Below are positions 1-10,272 of a DNA stretch of 34,964 bases, one piece after another. A model generated the notes under the pieces. That model did no database searches. It had not been told where the DNA came from and saw nothing but the letters and a program-made list of their open reading frames with translations. Origin of the DNA: an uncultured Bacilli bacterium (GTDB taxonomy: Bacteria; Bacillota_I; Bacilli_A; RF39; UBA660); assembly GCA_947588925.1 (NCBI GenBank), contig CANQAT010000007.1:1-34964 (forward strand), written 5' to 3'. The position numbers and the translations under genes are program-made. Numbering within the stretch: the first letter of the stretch is position 1; every line of letters begins with the position of its first letter.

Positions 1-37
1 CCTGTCAAGAGGAACATTTGTTTGCTTTACACTTTTT
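1..37 (-). repeat. Copy A of the 37-bp promoter cassette (truncated by the window edge)
   Basis: Bases 1-37 are identical to 13858-13894. Read on the minus strand the unit ends with TTGACA (3-8) followed by GG, after which the window stops. In the other copy the same TTGACA is followed by a run of 18 G, so the window edge probably lies in a second homopolymer. The unit sits just past the obg terminator and points out of the window to the left, implying another switched gene there. The identity is seen; the promoter role is inferred from copy B. Confidence 0.8.
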
Positions 38-72
38 AAAAAATTTGCAAATTATTTTAACTTTTTGCAAAC
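37..72 (-). terminator. Intrinsic terminator of obg
   Basis: On the minus strand GTTTGCAAA (72-64) pairs with TTTGCAAAT (51-43) around a 12-base loop and is followed by a U-run (43-38). It lies 26 bases after the obg stop codon. Confidence 0.7.
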
Positions 73-97
73 TTTTTATCACTATAATAATTATATT

Positions 98-1369
98 TTA
101 CTCTTTATATTCAAATTCATAATCTAAGATACGTATTGTATCTCCTTCTTGAATTCCCATTTCTTTTAGTTTATCATCTATTCCTAATTTTCTTAGTTTT
201 TTAGAAAATCTAGCAAATGCTTCATCACTTGAAAACCAAGTCATTTTAAGTAATTTCTCTATTTCATCACCTGTAACAACAAAGGTATTACCCTCTTTAT
301 ATATTTTAAATGGCTGTTCTTCTTTAAATTTATAAAGTACATGGCTCTCAAATTTTTCTTCCTCATATAAAGGCTGTTTTTCTATCGTATCTAGCATATC
401 AGCAAGTTTAATTAATACCTCATCTATTCCTTCTTTTGTAACTGCGCTTATAGGATATACTTCAACACTTACTTCTTTTTTAAATTTTTCTAAATTTTCT
501 TTAAATGAAGGCAAATCCATCTTATTAGCTATAACTATTTGTGGTTTATCGAGCAATTTTTTATTAAAGTTTTCTAGCTCTTTATTTATTATTTTGTAAT
601 CTTCAACTGGATTTCTACCTTCAAATGCGGACATATCAATAATATGTGCGATCACTCTTGTACGTTCTATATGTTTTAAAAACTTATCTCCTAATCCTTC
701 ACCAAGTGAGGCACCTTCTATTAGTCCGGGCAAATCAGCTACAACAAAAGAGCGATTATCTTTAGTTTTAACTACTCCTAAATTTGGAATTAAAGTTGTA
801 AAATGGTATGCGGCAATTTTTGGTTTAGCAGCGCTAATTACACTTATAAATGTACTTTTACCTACACTAGGAAGTCCAACAAGTCCAACATCCGCAAGTA
901 ATTTAAGTTCTACTTTAACCTTTTTTTCTTCTCCCGGTTCCCCATTCTCACAAAACGCTGGTGCGGGATTATTTCGAGTTGCAAAAGCCATATTACCTCT
1001 TCCACCTCTACCACCATAAGCAGCCACTACTCTATCACCAATCTTAGTTAAATCTCCTATTATAAGATTTGTATCTGTATCTGTTATTACAGTACCAATA
1101 GGAACTTTTATTACTAAATCATCTGCATTTTTTCCGTTGCACCCTTTACCTTCTCCGTGTTGCCCATCCTTAGCCTTATATATTTTTTTATATCTTAAGT
1201 CTATTAATGTATTCAAGCCTTCATCAACTTCAAAGACTATGTTTCCTCCGTGTCCACCATTTCCTCCATATGGACCACCCATTTCAACATATTTTTCTCT
1301 TCTAAATGCCATACATCCATTACCACCACGTCCAGCATTTAATTCTATTATTACTTCATCTATAAACAT
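98..1369 (-). CDS. obg: Obg/CgtA GTPase
   Basis: Essential ribosome-associated GTPase for 50S subunit assembly and stress control. Residues 1-158 form the glycine-rich Obg fold (runs such as GGPYGGNGGHGG and GGRGGRGNM). The G domain follows with P-loop GLPSVGKST (165-173), a DLPGLIEGAS switch region and NKMD specificity motif. The last 80 or so residues (from about 345, ending ILDYEFEYKE) match the OCT domain of Gram-positive Obg proteins. Length 423 aa is normal for the three-domain form. The start is ATG with AAAGGAAGTGAT upstream. It is the last gene before the left-edge promoter cassette. Confidence 0.97.
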   Translation of the reverse strand: MFIDEVIIELNAGRGGNGCMAFRREKYVEMGGPYGGNGGHGGNIVFEVDEGLNTLIDLRYKKIYKAKDGQHGEGKGCNGKNADDLVIKVPIGTVITDTDTNLIIGDLTKIGDRVVAAYGGRGGRGNMAFATRNNPAPAFCENGEPGEEKKVKVELKLLADVGLVGLPSVGKSTFISVISAAKPKIAAYHFTTLIPNLGVVKTKDNRSFVVADLPGLIEGASLGEGLGDKFLKHIERTRVIAHIIDMSAFEGRNPVEDYKIINKELENFNKKLLDKPQIVIANKMDLPSFKENLEKFKKEVSVEVYPISAVTKEGIDEVLIKLADMLDTIEKQPLYEEEKFESHVLYKFKEEQPFKIYKEGNTFVVTGDEIEKLLKMTWFSSDEAFARFSKKLRKLGIDDKLKEMGIQEGDTIRILDYEFEYKE

Positions 1370-1388
1370 AGTATCACTTCCTTTAAGT

Positions 1389-1394
1389 ATTATA
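1389..1394 (-). promoter_or_regulatory. Candidate -10 box for obg
   Basis: TATAAT on the minus strand, 19 bases before the obg start. No convincing -35 is visible, so obg may also be reached by read-through past the weak terminator at 1408-1437. Confidence 0.35.
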
Positions 1395-1407
1395 CACTAA
1401 AAATTGT

Positions 1408-1437
1408 TAAATTAAAACACGTTACGAGACGTGTTTT
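1408..1437 (-). terminator. Terminator of the symporter gene
   Basis: AAAACACG/CGTGTTTT (minus strand) with an eight-base loop that contains the symporter's stop codon, followed by AATTT. Moderate strength because the U-run is interrupted. Confidence 0.55.
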
Positions 1438-2615
1438 TCAATTAGCATAGAGCTTGTAATATCACCAACTACATTTAAGCAAGTGCCGGGTGGATCTACT
1501 ATCCAACCAATTGTTGCAATTATTGGGAATGCCTCAAGTGGAAAACCATAAAGTGAGACAACAAGCATTTCTCCTATGAACGCACCACCCGGTATACCAG
1601 ACATAACAACTCCAGATAATACGGCTATTAATATAGCTATTAAATATGTATCTATTCCTGTAAAACTTTTACCGAATATTGAAAATAAGAATGCTATTTT
1701 AAGTATAGACGCCATACTAGAACCTTCCATATGAATAGTTGAACCTATTGGAAGTGTAGTTCTAGCAACATCATCATCGATATTTAATTTTTCTGCGCAT
1801 TCTAAATTTGCTGGAAGACTTGCAAGCGATGAACAAGTGCCAAGTGAAGTTACTGTTGGTGTAAATATATTTTTATAGAATTCTTTTACTCCCTTTTTAC
1901 CTCTAGCAATAAAACTATAAAGTGTATAAAAAATTACGAAATAAACTATAGATAGTACATAGTAAAATATCATACTTCTTGCATAACTTCCTATTATCTC
2001 CCCACCATATTCACCTACTAGTGAGGCAAAGTAAGCACAAAGTCCAACAGGTGCATAATACATAATTATTTTAATTACGTTCATCATTATTTTAGATATT
2101 GTATTTAAGCCATTTGATATTTTACTTTTTTCATCCTTTAACATACTTACTGCAAATCCTACTATGCATGAAAATATTATAAGTGGCAACATATTACTTT
2201 TGGATAACAGTTGATTAAATTCTGGCACAGTTATCATATCTACTATTTTATCCCCTAAATTAATAGCTTCAGTTGAACCTTCTGTTAATTCTAAAGTAAC
2301 ATTTCCTACTGGATTTACTAGTTTAACGCTAATTAAAGTAAATATTGAAGCAATTGCGCTTGTCAAGATAAATACAATGAACATATATGTAAAAATTTTA
2401 CCTAATTTTTTAAAACTTTTAATATTTGAAATACTACTAGATATAGTAAAGAATACTAGTGGGACTACTATTGTATAAAGTAAGTTAACAAAAACAGTTC
2501 CAAATGGTTTTAAATACATCGCATTTTCACCAAATATTACTCCAATTATACAACCTATCATTATTGAAATTAAAAGTATTAACGGAAACCTATACGCTTT
2601 TAATATTTTTTTCAT
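1422..2615 (-). CDS. Dicarboxylate/amino acid:cation symporter (DAACS family)
   Basis: Secondary transporter of the glutamate/aspartate/C4-dicarboxylate:Na+ or H+ symporter family (GltP/DctA/SstT type). About eight hydrophobic segments, two re-entrant regions typical of the fold (TCSSLASLPANL near the middle, and the later GSTIHMEGSS standing where the family has the TxNMDGT-type motif), and the late GIPGGAFIGEM stretch. The substrate cannot be read from the sequence. The start is set at ATG 2615, preceded by GTAGGAGGTCTT; an upstream in-frame start would add 12 residues (beginning MLLFEYN) that include the RBS. Length 397 aa is usual. It has its own promoter and stands alone. Confidence 0.88.
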   Translation of the reverse strand: MKKILKAYRFPLILLISIMIGCIIGVIFGENAMYLKPFGTVFVNLLYTIVVPLVFFTISSSISNIKSFKKLGKIFTYMFIVFILTSAIASIFTLISVKLVNPVGNVTLELTEGSTEAINLGDKIVDMITVPEFNQLLSKSNMLPLIIFSCIVGFAVSMLKDEKSKISNGLNTISKIMMNVIKIIMYYAPVGLCAYFASLVGEYGGEIIGSYARSMIFYYVLSIVYFVIFYTLYSFIARGKKGVKEFYKNIFTPTVTSLGTCSSLASLPANLECAEKLNIDDDVARTTLPIGSTIHMEGSSMASILKIAFLFSIFGKSFTGIDTYLIAILIAVLSGVVMSGIPGGAFIGEMLVVSLYGFPLEAFPIIATIGWIVDPPGTCLNVVGDITSSMLIEKHVS

Positions 2616-2630
2616 AAGACCTCCTACTAC

Positions 2631-2658
2631 ATTATATTCAAATAAAAGCAAAAGGCAA
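2631..2658 (-). promoter_or_regulatory. Promoter of the symporter gene
   Basis: Minus strand TTGCCT (2658-2653), 16-base spacer, TATAAT (2636-2631), lying 15 bases before the start codon. Confidence 0.5.
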
Positions 2659-2719
2659 AAAAATTTTACATTTACAAATCTTAAACATATTTAACTACCT
2701 GATAAAAATCTTCCATAAA

Positions 2720-2743
2720 GAAAAAATTGGTGTAACACCAACT
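2720..2743 (-). terminator. Terminator of the kinase-HIRAN pair
   Basis: TTGGTG/CACCAA with a three-base loop followed by six U on the minus strand, immediately after the HIRAN gene stop. Confidence 0.7.
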
Positions 2744-3424
2744 TTATACGTTAAAAATTATTTTGACATTTGTTGTGATATATTCATCAGATAATTCAGA
2801 TTCAAAATTTAAGCTTTTAATCATTGCAGAATAATCTGTACCACTTTTTAATGCGTCTAATAACTGTTTGCTATAGTACCTAGGAACATAACCTATATAA
2901 TACTTTTTCCCTAAATTAGTATAAACAACTCTTATAGCATTTTCATCATATTTATTATTTAATTCTGGTTCTAGGTATAATTTATCATTTATTTTTAATA
3001 ACTTTTTGCACAAATTAATATCACTACTATAATTAGTACCAGCTACATCAAATTCAAGTCTATCTAAATCAAAAGCAGGTACAAATTCATAACTATCTGT
3101 TATTAGTCTTCCCTTTGTTGCTTTTAAAATTTCAAAATCGGTAGAATTGCTTTCCAAATTATAGGCATTTAAAATTTCCAAATAATCAGGTCTATTCTTG
3201 TTTGGCAATCTCGTTAAAATATTGGCAAATAACTTTTCACTTACATATGTTTTGTCAATATCTTTAAAGCCCGGAAAGTACTCAAACCCATTATCAATAG
3301 CATCATTAAGTTCAGGATTTGTATATCTAAATACATAATTTTCATCATTCTTTGTTAATGTACCAACTCTATAACGTCTGCGTGTAACAGGATCTTTCCA
3401 AATTAACCATAATTCATTTTTCAT
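2744..3424 (-). CDS. HIRAN-domain protein with HipS-like N-terminal region
   Basis: 226 aa, no membrane segment. Residues about 125-205 look like a HIRAN domain: an AGTNY start, then LYLEPELNNKYDENAIRVV and KKYYIGYVPR, matching the family's NpyDpnAI and iGYlpr signatures. Residues 1-110 contain a VGTLT...YVFRY block and SEKLFANILTRLPNKNR, which resemble the small N-terminal subdomain of HipA (found as a separate antitoxin, HipS, in HipBST). That second match is by motif only and is tentative. The gene starts four bases after the kinase stop, with its RBS (GAGGGGTGAT) in the end of the kinase gene, so the two are probably translationally coupled. Inferred role: partner or antitoxin of the kinase. 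HIRAN domains elsewhere bind DNA ends. Confidence 0.72.
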   Translation of the reverse strand: MKNELWLIWKDPVTRRRYRVGTLTKNDENYVFRYTNPELNDAIDNGFEYFPGFKDIDKTYVSEKLFANILTRLPNKNRPDYLEILNAYNLESNSTDFEILKATKGRLITDSYEFVPAFDLDRLEFDVAGTNYSSDINLCKKLLKINDKLYLEPELNNKYDENAIRVVYTNLGKKYYIGYVPRYYSKQLLDALKSGTDYSAMIKSLNFESELSDEYITTNVKIIFNV

Positions 3425-3428
3425 GCTA

Positions 3429-4280
3429 TCACCCCTCTATTATATCAAGAAGTATATCTCTTCTCTTTATTAAGTATTCTATTATAAATTTTTTATGTAG
3501 TAACGTTATTAAATTGTCAGGAATTTTATTTACAATTGTAATTATCTTTTTATCAGATAGTTTTTTTAAATTTAGTATTTCTAATTTAACAAAATTAGGA
3601 TACATATCATACAACGTTTTAATTAAATCAAAATGTTTTATTCTTTTCCCATCTTCATTATATATCATGGATTGGCTTCTTTTAATATATGTTTCAAAAT
3701 CTTTTTCCTTGCTGTAAAACTTATTTAAAAAGTTTTCATCCTTAAATTCTCGTAAAAGGCTACACCCATTATCGTATAAAGGAGAAATTTTATATGATTT
3801 AAGGCCAATAATTATACCCCAATTTTCTTCATGTCTATCTTGTTCTCCTATAAGTGCATCAAAAATCATTATTTTAATGAAATCGAAGAAGAGAGTTTTA
3901 TCCATATCGTCTAATGTTTGTTTTATATTTTTTATTGTGTAATACTTTTTCCTTTCTGACTCATATTTATTTAAAAATGCACTTGCATCCATATGAATAT
4001 TTTCATTTGAGAACAAATAATTAAGAACCCCAAATACCATATTTTCATCTAACGCTAGTTCAATTCTAGCACATTTATAACCCAATATTTTAGCAATTTC
4101 GTAAGCTAATTTCTCAGAGCATGCCTCACTACAATTGTAATCTGATCGCTCGTATTTAAACATCATAATATTTTTATTTTTACCTAATGCCATTCTTTTT
4201 TTCCTAGAACCTTTTACAATATATGTACTAGTTAAAAAATGAAAATCTTTACCACTTATTTTAATTTTAAATTTATTCAT
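3429..4280 (-). CDS. HipA/CtkA-like Ser/Thr kinase
   Basis: HipA_C-type kinase core, 283 aa. Numbered from the chosen start: glycine-rich loop KGSRKKR (24-30), ATP lysine in MMFKYE (K42), helix-C glutamate in SEKLAYEIA, catalytic loop GEQDRHEENWG (D148, H150, N153) and metal-binding PLYDNGCSLL (D170). All key kinase residues are present, so it looks active. Relatives phosphorylate translation-linked targets such as aminoacyl-tRNA synthetases; the target here is unknown. It lacks the usual HipA N-terminal extension, and a comparable region seems to sit in the downstream HIRAN protein. No HipB-type repressor gene is present. The start is ATG 4280 with AGGTGA upstream; a TTG at 4319 would add 13 residues but has no RBS. 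Confidence 0.8.
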   Translation of the reverse strand: MNKFKIKISGKDFHFLTSTYIVKGSRKKRMALGKNKNIMMFKYERSDYNCSEACSEKLAYEIAKILGYKCARIELALDENMVFGVLNYLFSNENIHMDASAFLNKYESERKKYYTIKNIKQTLDDMDKTLFFDFIKIMIFDALIGEQDRHEENWGIIIGLKSYKISPLYDNGCSLLREFKDENFLNKFYSKEKDFETYIKRSQSMIYNEDGKRIKHFDLIKTLYDMYPNFVKLEILNLKKLSDKKIITIVNKIPDNLITLLHKKFIIEYLIKRRDILLDIIEG

Positions 4281-4323
4281 ATATTCACCTATAATGTTTG
4301 CTACTTTAGGGGTGTCCAATTTA

Positions 4324-4329
4324 ATTATA
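4324..4329 (-). promoter_or_regulatory. Candidate -10 for the kinase-HIRAN operon
   Basis: Minus strand TATAAT, 43 bases before the chosen kinase start. The -35 region is poor. It lies back to back with the pyrG promoter. Confidence 0.45.
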
Positions 4330-4379
4330 CCACGTATAAATTACAAATAAAAGACTATTTTTTAATATTAGGGGTGTGC

Positions 4380-4385
4380 TATAAT
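4380..4385 (+). promoter_or_regulatory. pyrG promoter (extended -10)
   Basis: TATAAT preceded by TGC (TGnTATAAT form), compensating for a weak -35. The start-site region has no G-run, so the reiterative-GGG attenuation known for Bacillus pyrG is not evident. Confidence 0.55.
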
Positions 4386-4406
4386 ATGGACAGATATATA
4401 ATTTAG

Positions 4407-6015
<1,609 letters not shown>

Positions 6016-6017
<2 letters not shown>

Positions 6018-6039
6018 AATGGCATTTTGCCATTTTTTT
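6016..6039. terminator. Bidirectional terminator between pyrG and asnS
   Basis: AAAATGGC/GCCATTTT hairpin with T-rich tails on both strands. It starts in the last codons of pyrG and reaches the asnS stop. Confidence 0.8.
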
Positions 6040-7414
6040 AATAGTCACAATTTCCGGGTGTTCTATAATATGGAATTACATCTCTTATATTATCTACTCC
6101 TGTTAGATATATGAGTAATCTTTCAAATCCCATACCAAATCCTGAGTGAACACATCCACCATATTTTCTTAGGTTCAAGTACCAATCCATGGAATTTTTA
6201 TCCATTTTTAGTTCATCCATACGTTTAACTAACTTATCATAGTCATCTTCTCTTTGTGATCCACCCATAAGTTCTCCTGCACCCGGTACTTCAAGGTCAA
6301 CTGCTGCAACAGTTTTACCGTCATCATTTTGTTTCATATAAAATGCTTTTATATCTTTAGGCCAGTTTTTAATAAATACAGGTCCGTTAAAATATTCTGT
6401 GATGTATTTTTCGTGTTCTTTAGCGATATCCTCTCCGTATTCAGGTTCAAATTCCCATTTGACATCTGCTTTTTTTAGTATTGTTATTACGTCTTCATGG
6501 TCTATTCTTGTAAACTTACTATTTATAAGCTTAGTTAATTTTTCTATTAAACCTTTTTCAACGAATTTATCAAATAATTCCATCTCTTCTTTGGCGTTAT
6601 CTAGTACATATTTAACTACATATTTTAACATATCTTCCATTATATCCATGTCCATATCAAGATCGCAGAACGCAATTTCAGGTTCAATCATCCAGAATTC
6701 AGAAGCATGGTATTTTGTATTTGAATTCTCTGCTCTAAATGTAGGTCCAAATGTGTAAGTTTTCTTATATGCCATTGCAAATGTTTCTGCTTGAAGTTGA
6801 CCGCTTACTGTAAGAGACGCTCTTTTAGAGAAGAAATCTTTACTGTAATCAACTTTACCACTTTTTGCAACTCTATCTAAATCGAGTGTGGTTACTTGAA
6901 ACATCTCTCCTGCTCCTTCACAATCACTTGATGTTATTATTGGAGCGTGGAAGTATACATATCCCCTATCTTGAAAGTATTTATGTATTGCATATGCGGC
7001 TATACTTCTTACTCTAAATACTGCATTAAATAGATTTGTTCTAGGACGAAGATATGCAATTTCTCTTAAAAATTCACGAGTTGGTCTACCTTTAGATTGT
7101 AGTGGATAATCATCTTTTGAATCCCCTTCTAGTTTTACGTTACTTGCTTTAAGTTCAAAGTCTTGTGTGCCTTCTGATTTAATTAATTTACCAGTTATGC
7201 TAACAGCAGAACCTAGTCTCATTTTACTCAACTCATCAAAGTTAGATAATGTACTATCATAAACAACTTGTAAGTTTTTAAGATACGTACCATCATTAAA
7301 ATCTATAAATCCAAAATCTTTTTGTTTTCTATGACTTCTTATCCAACCTTGTACTGTAATATCTTTATCTAAATATTTTTCATAATCTTTATATATATCT
7401 TTTACATCTAACAT
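6038..7414 (-). CDS. asnS: Asparaginyl-tRNA synthetase
   Basis: Class IIb synthetase charging tRNA-Asn. An N-terminal OB-fold anticodon-binding domain (residues 1-110) is followed by the catalytic core with the AsnRS signature CEGAGEMF, motif 2 FRAENSNT and motif 3 GFGMGFERLL near the C-terminus. The start is ATG 7414 with AAAGGTGAT upstream, four bases after the gatB stop; an in-frame upstream ATG would overlap gatB and lacks spacing to an RBS. Having direct Asn charging means the neighbouring GatCAB is needed mainly for Gln-tRNA, or serves both routes. Last gene of the T-box-headed operon. 458 aa. Confidence 0.97.
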   Translation of the reverse strand: MLDVKDIYKDYEKYLDKDITVQGWIRSHRKQKDFGFIDFNDGTYLKNLQVVYDSTLSNFDELSKMRLGSAVSITGKLIKSEGTQDFELKASNVKLEGDSKDDYPLQSKGRPTREFLREIAYLRPRTNLFNAVFRVRSIAAYAIHKYFQDRGYVYFHAPIITSSDCEGAGEMFQVTTLDLDRVAKSGKVDYSKDFFSKRASLTVSGQLQAETFAMAYKKTYTFGPTFRAENSNTKYHASEFWMIEPEIAFCDLDMDMDIMEDMLKYVVKYVLDNAKEEMELFDKFVEKGLIEKLTKLINSKFTRIDHEDVITILKKADVKWEFEPEYGEDIAKEHEKYITEYFNGPVFIKNWPKDIKAFYMKQNDDGKTVAAVDLEVPGAGELMGGSQREDDYDKLVKRMDELKMDKNSMDWYLNLRKYGGCVHSGFGMGFERLLIYLTGVDNIRDVIPYYRTPGNCDY

Positions 7415-7418
7415 TTTA

Positions 7419-8834
7419 TCACCTTTTTTCCATTTCTTCATTTATTATATCCCTCGTAAGTACTGGATTAGCCTTACCACGGGTTTCTTTCATAACTTGA
7501 CCTACAAAATAATCAAATGTGTTTTTACCTTTTCTGTGATCCTCTATTAAGTCAGGTCTTTCATCAAGTAATTTTGTAACTATATCACGTATAGTTTTAT
7601 CATCTGTAATTTGAGTAAGTCCAAGCTCTTTAACCACTATATTTGGTTCTTTATTTTCTTCTAAACATTTTGAAAATACTTCTTTACTTTGCTTAGATGA
7701 TATTTTATTATTATCGACCATATCAATTAATTCACATAACATTTTAGGAGTTAAAGATAAGTCTTTTATATCAAGTTCATTTTTATTTAAGTATCCAAGT
7801 ACTGAAGTTGTTATCCAATTTGAAATGCTTTTTGGATTACAACCTATAAATACACACTCTTCAAAATAATCTGATACTGCTTTATCTTTTACAAGTATTT
7901 CTGAATCATAACGAGATAGACCATAAACTTCCATATATTTATTAATTCTATCGAATTGTAACATAGGTATTTCACTTTTTATCTCATCTATCCACTCATC
8001 AGTTATTTTAATAGGTGGTATATTTGGTTCAATATAATATTTATAATCTACTGCGTCTACTTTAGAACGAAGTGAATGAGTAGTTAAAGTATCCTCATCA
8101 AAGCGTCTAGTTTCCTGTAATATAACTCCACCATTTTCAAGAACCTCTTTTTGTCTTTTTATTTCAGTTTCAATTGCAAGACGTACACTATTAAAGCTAT
8201 TTATATTTTTCATTTCAGTTCTAGTTCCCAGTGTATCATCTTTTGAAAGTGATATATTTACATCTACTCTCATCTGTCCTTTATCTGTGCGTGCTTCTGA
8301 TACTCCTGTATATAAGAATATCCCTTTTAAAGCTTCAAGGAAAGCTATTGCCTCCGTTGATGAGTGCATACAAGGCTCTGTTACTGTTTCTAGAAGTGGT
8401 ACACCTGCTCTATTATAATCTATTAATGAATAATCTTTAAAGTGGTCTAGTGAGGCAGTATCTTCTTCTAAGTGAATGTTATTTATTCCTATTTTTTTAT
8501 CCTCACCATCCACGTTAATCATGACATACCCATTAACTCCAACTGGTTTTGTCTCTTGTGTTATCTGATAACCTTTAGGTAGATCTGGGTAGTAATAGTT
8601 TTTTCTATCGAACATTACTATATCAGGAGTTTTACAATTTAAAGCAAGTGCCATAAGTAAGGATTTTCTAAATGCTTCTTTGTTTGCAACAGGAAGTATT
8701 CCGGGTAGTCCTAAATCTACAACAGATACGTTTTCGTTAGGATACTCTGAATATGCATTTTTCGCACTTGAAAAGTTTTTTGAATTTGTTTTAACCTCAC
8801 AGTGTACCTCAAGTCCAATTGTTACTTTATACAT
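7419..8834 (-). CDS. gatB: Asp/Glu-tRNA amidotransferase subunit B
   Basis: tRNA-binding and kinase/transamidase subunit of GatCAB, which amidates Glu-tRNA-Gln (and Asp-tRNA-Asn). Signature stretches are GLEVHCEVKT at the N-terminus, KNYYYPDLPKGYQITQ, NRAGVPLLE and RTEMKNINSF. The C-terminal YqeY-like helical tail ends FVGQVMKETRGKANP. Length 471 aa is normal. The RBS is AAAGGAGG; the start overlaps the end of gatA by eight bases. Confidence 0.98.
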   Translation of the reverse strand: MYKVTIGLEVHCEVKTNSKNFSSAKNAYSEYPNENVSVVDLGLPGILPVANKEAFRKSLLMALALNCKTPDIVMFDRKNYYYPDLPKGYQITQETKPVGVNGYVMINVDGEDKKIGINNIHLEEDTASLDHFKDYSLIDYNRAGVPLLETVTEPCMHSSTEAIAFLEALKGIFLYTGVSEARTDKGQMRVDVNISLSKDDTLGTRTEMKNINSFNSVRLAIETEIKRQKEVLENGGVILQETRRFDEDTLTTHSLRSKVDAVDYKYYIEPNIPPIKITDEWIDEIKSEIPMLQFDRINKYMEVYGLSRYDSEILVKDKAVSDYFEECVFIGCNPKSISNWITTSVLGYLNKNELDIKDLSLTPKMLCELIDMVDNNKISSKQSKEVFSKCLEENKEPNIVVKELGLTQITDDKTIRDIVTKLLDERPDLIEDHRKGKNTFDYFVGQVMKETRGKANPVLTRDIINEEMEKR

Positions 8835-10272
8835 CGTATTCCTCCTTTATTAATCCCTTATACCCTAGTTTATCTTCTATTTTGTTTGCTATATTAAGTA
8901 CTTTAGCGTCATCAAAAGCTTTACCAGTTATATTAATTCCAATAGGCATATCATCTACAAATCCATTTGGAATAGTAATGCTAGGAAACCCTCCAAAGTT
9001 ACCTATTACCATATGGTTTTCTAGTATCAAGTATCTATCACTCATTCTATCTATTTCGTTATCAAAGAAAGGCGCAACTCCTCCGCTAGCAGGTAGTATC
9101 ATAGCGTCATAAGTCTTATATAACTCATTCATCTTATCTACTATTATATGTCTTAATCTTAAAGCATTTTTAAATAGTCTTTCTTGATTTTCTCTTTGAA
9201 GTATATAACTACCTAGTATAAATCTTCTTTTTATAAGTTCACTAAAGCCTTTAGTTCTAGCGTCAAACATTATTTCGTTTATACTGCCTCCTTCTCCACG
9301 AGGTCCAAAAGGAATTCCTGTTAGGTTTGAATTATTACTTGTTGCCTCGGCTGAGCTTATTGTTATATAGGTTGGATAGAGTGCTTTTAAAAGATTATCG
9401 TCAAATGATACTTCATCAACTGTAAATCCTAGCTTTTTGCACTCTTCTATAGTCTCTTTAAATTTATCTAATATCTTTAAAGTTTCTTCTCCTGCGTCTT
9501 TATAAAGTGTTTTATCTGTAATTTCTTTTATATAGAATAGTTTCATACCTTTTATATCGTTATCGATTACATCAGTATATTTTATATCTTCATTTGGAAG
9601 TGAGGTCATATCTTTTTCATCTTGACCCTTTAATATATCAGTAACAATTGCAGCGTCTCTAACACATCTTGCAAAACATCCAACATGGTCTAGACTTGAA
9701 GCAAAAGCAAATAATCCATATCTTGATATTCTACCGTATGTAGGCTTAAATCCAACTAACCCACCGAATGCGGCTGGTTTTCTAATGGAATCTCCTGTAT
9801 CTGAACCTATTGAAAATGGAACTATACCAAGGGCAACTGCGGCAGCTGATCCAGCACTAGAGCCACCTATTTCTCTATTTTTATTCCAAGGATTTCTTAC
9901 TATACCTGTGTGTCCAGTCGTACCTGTTCCGCCCATTGCAAGTTCATCTAAAACTGTTTTTCCTACAAGTACTGCTCCTGCGTCTTTTAACTTTTTGTAT
10001 GCAGTTGAATCGTATACTGGAACATAATCTTTTAATATGTTTGAAGAAGCAGTTGTAAGTATTCCTTTAGTTGAAAAGTTATCTTTTAAAGCATATGGAA
10101 TACCGCTTAGAAGTGAATTAGACTCTTTTTCTTCTTTTTTATCCATAATTGTTACAAATGAATTGAACTCATCTTGATAAGTATGTGCTTTTTCTATTGC
10201 GATTTTAAATAGCTCATCGCTTGTAACTTTTTTCTCATCTAAATCTTTTCTTAGATCCATTATAGTTTTCAT
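8827..10272 (-). CDS. gatA: Asp/Glu-tRNA amidotransferase subunit A
   Basis: Glutaminase subunit of GatCAB with the amidase-signature fold (481 aa). The Ser-cisSer-Lys triad can be placed: Lys in PYALKDNF, cis-Ser in GGSSAGSAAA and the nucleophile Ser in SDTGDSIRKPA. The last two motifs differ from the common GGSSGGS and SDTGGSIRQPA forms (G to A, G to D, Q to K), but the three catalytic residues are kept, so activity is expected. Overlaps gatC by four bases (ATGA) and gatB by eight, showing tight coupling. Confidence 0.97.
   Translation of the reverse strand: MKTIMDLRKDLDEKKVTSDELFKIAIEKAHTYQDEFNSFVTIMDKKEEKESNSLLSGIPYALKDNFSTKGILTTASSNILKDYVPVYDSTAYKKLKDAGAVLVGKTVLDELAMGGTGTTGHTGIVRNPWNKNREIGGSSAGSAAAVALGIVPFSIGSDTGDSIRKPAAFGGLVGFKPTYGRISRYGLFAFASSLDHVGCFARCVRDAAIVTDILKGQDEKDMTSLPNEDIKYTDVIDNDIKGMKLFYIKEITDKTLYKDAGEETLKILDKFKETIEECKKLGFTVDEVSFDDNLLKALYPTYITISSAEATSNNSNLTGIPFGPRGEGGSINEIMFDARTKGFSELIKRRFILGSYILQRENQERLFKNALRLRHIIVDKMNELYKTYDAMILPASGGVAPFFDNEIDRMSDRYLILENHMVIGNFGGFPSITIPNGFVDDMPIGINITGKAFDDAKVLNIANKIEDKLGYKGLIKEEYDV

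Noticed and set aside
1137-1400. Open frames on the opposite strand of obg, pyrG, gatA, asnS and other genes
   Set aside because: They mirror strongly recognised proteins, have no RBS, and show skewed composition (e.g. Pro/Ser runs opposite Gly codons).
4281-4319. TTG start adding 13 residues to the kinase
   Set aside because: No RBS before it, whereas ATG 4280 has AGGTGA at good spacing.
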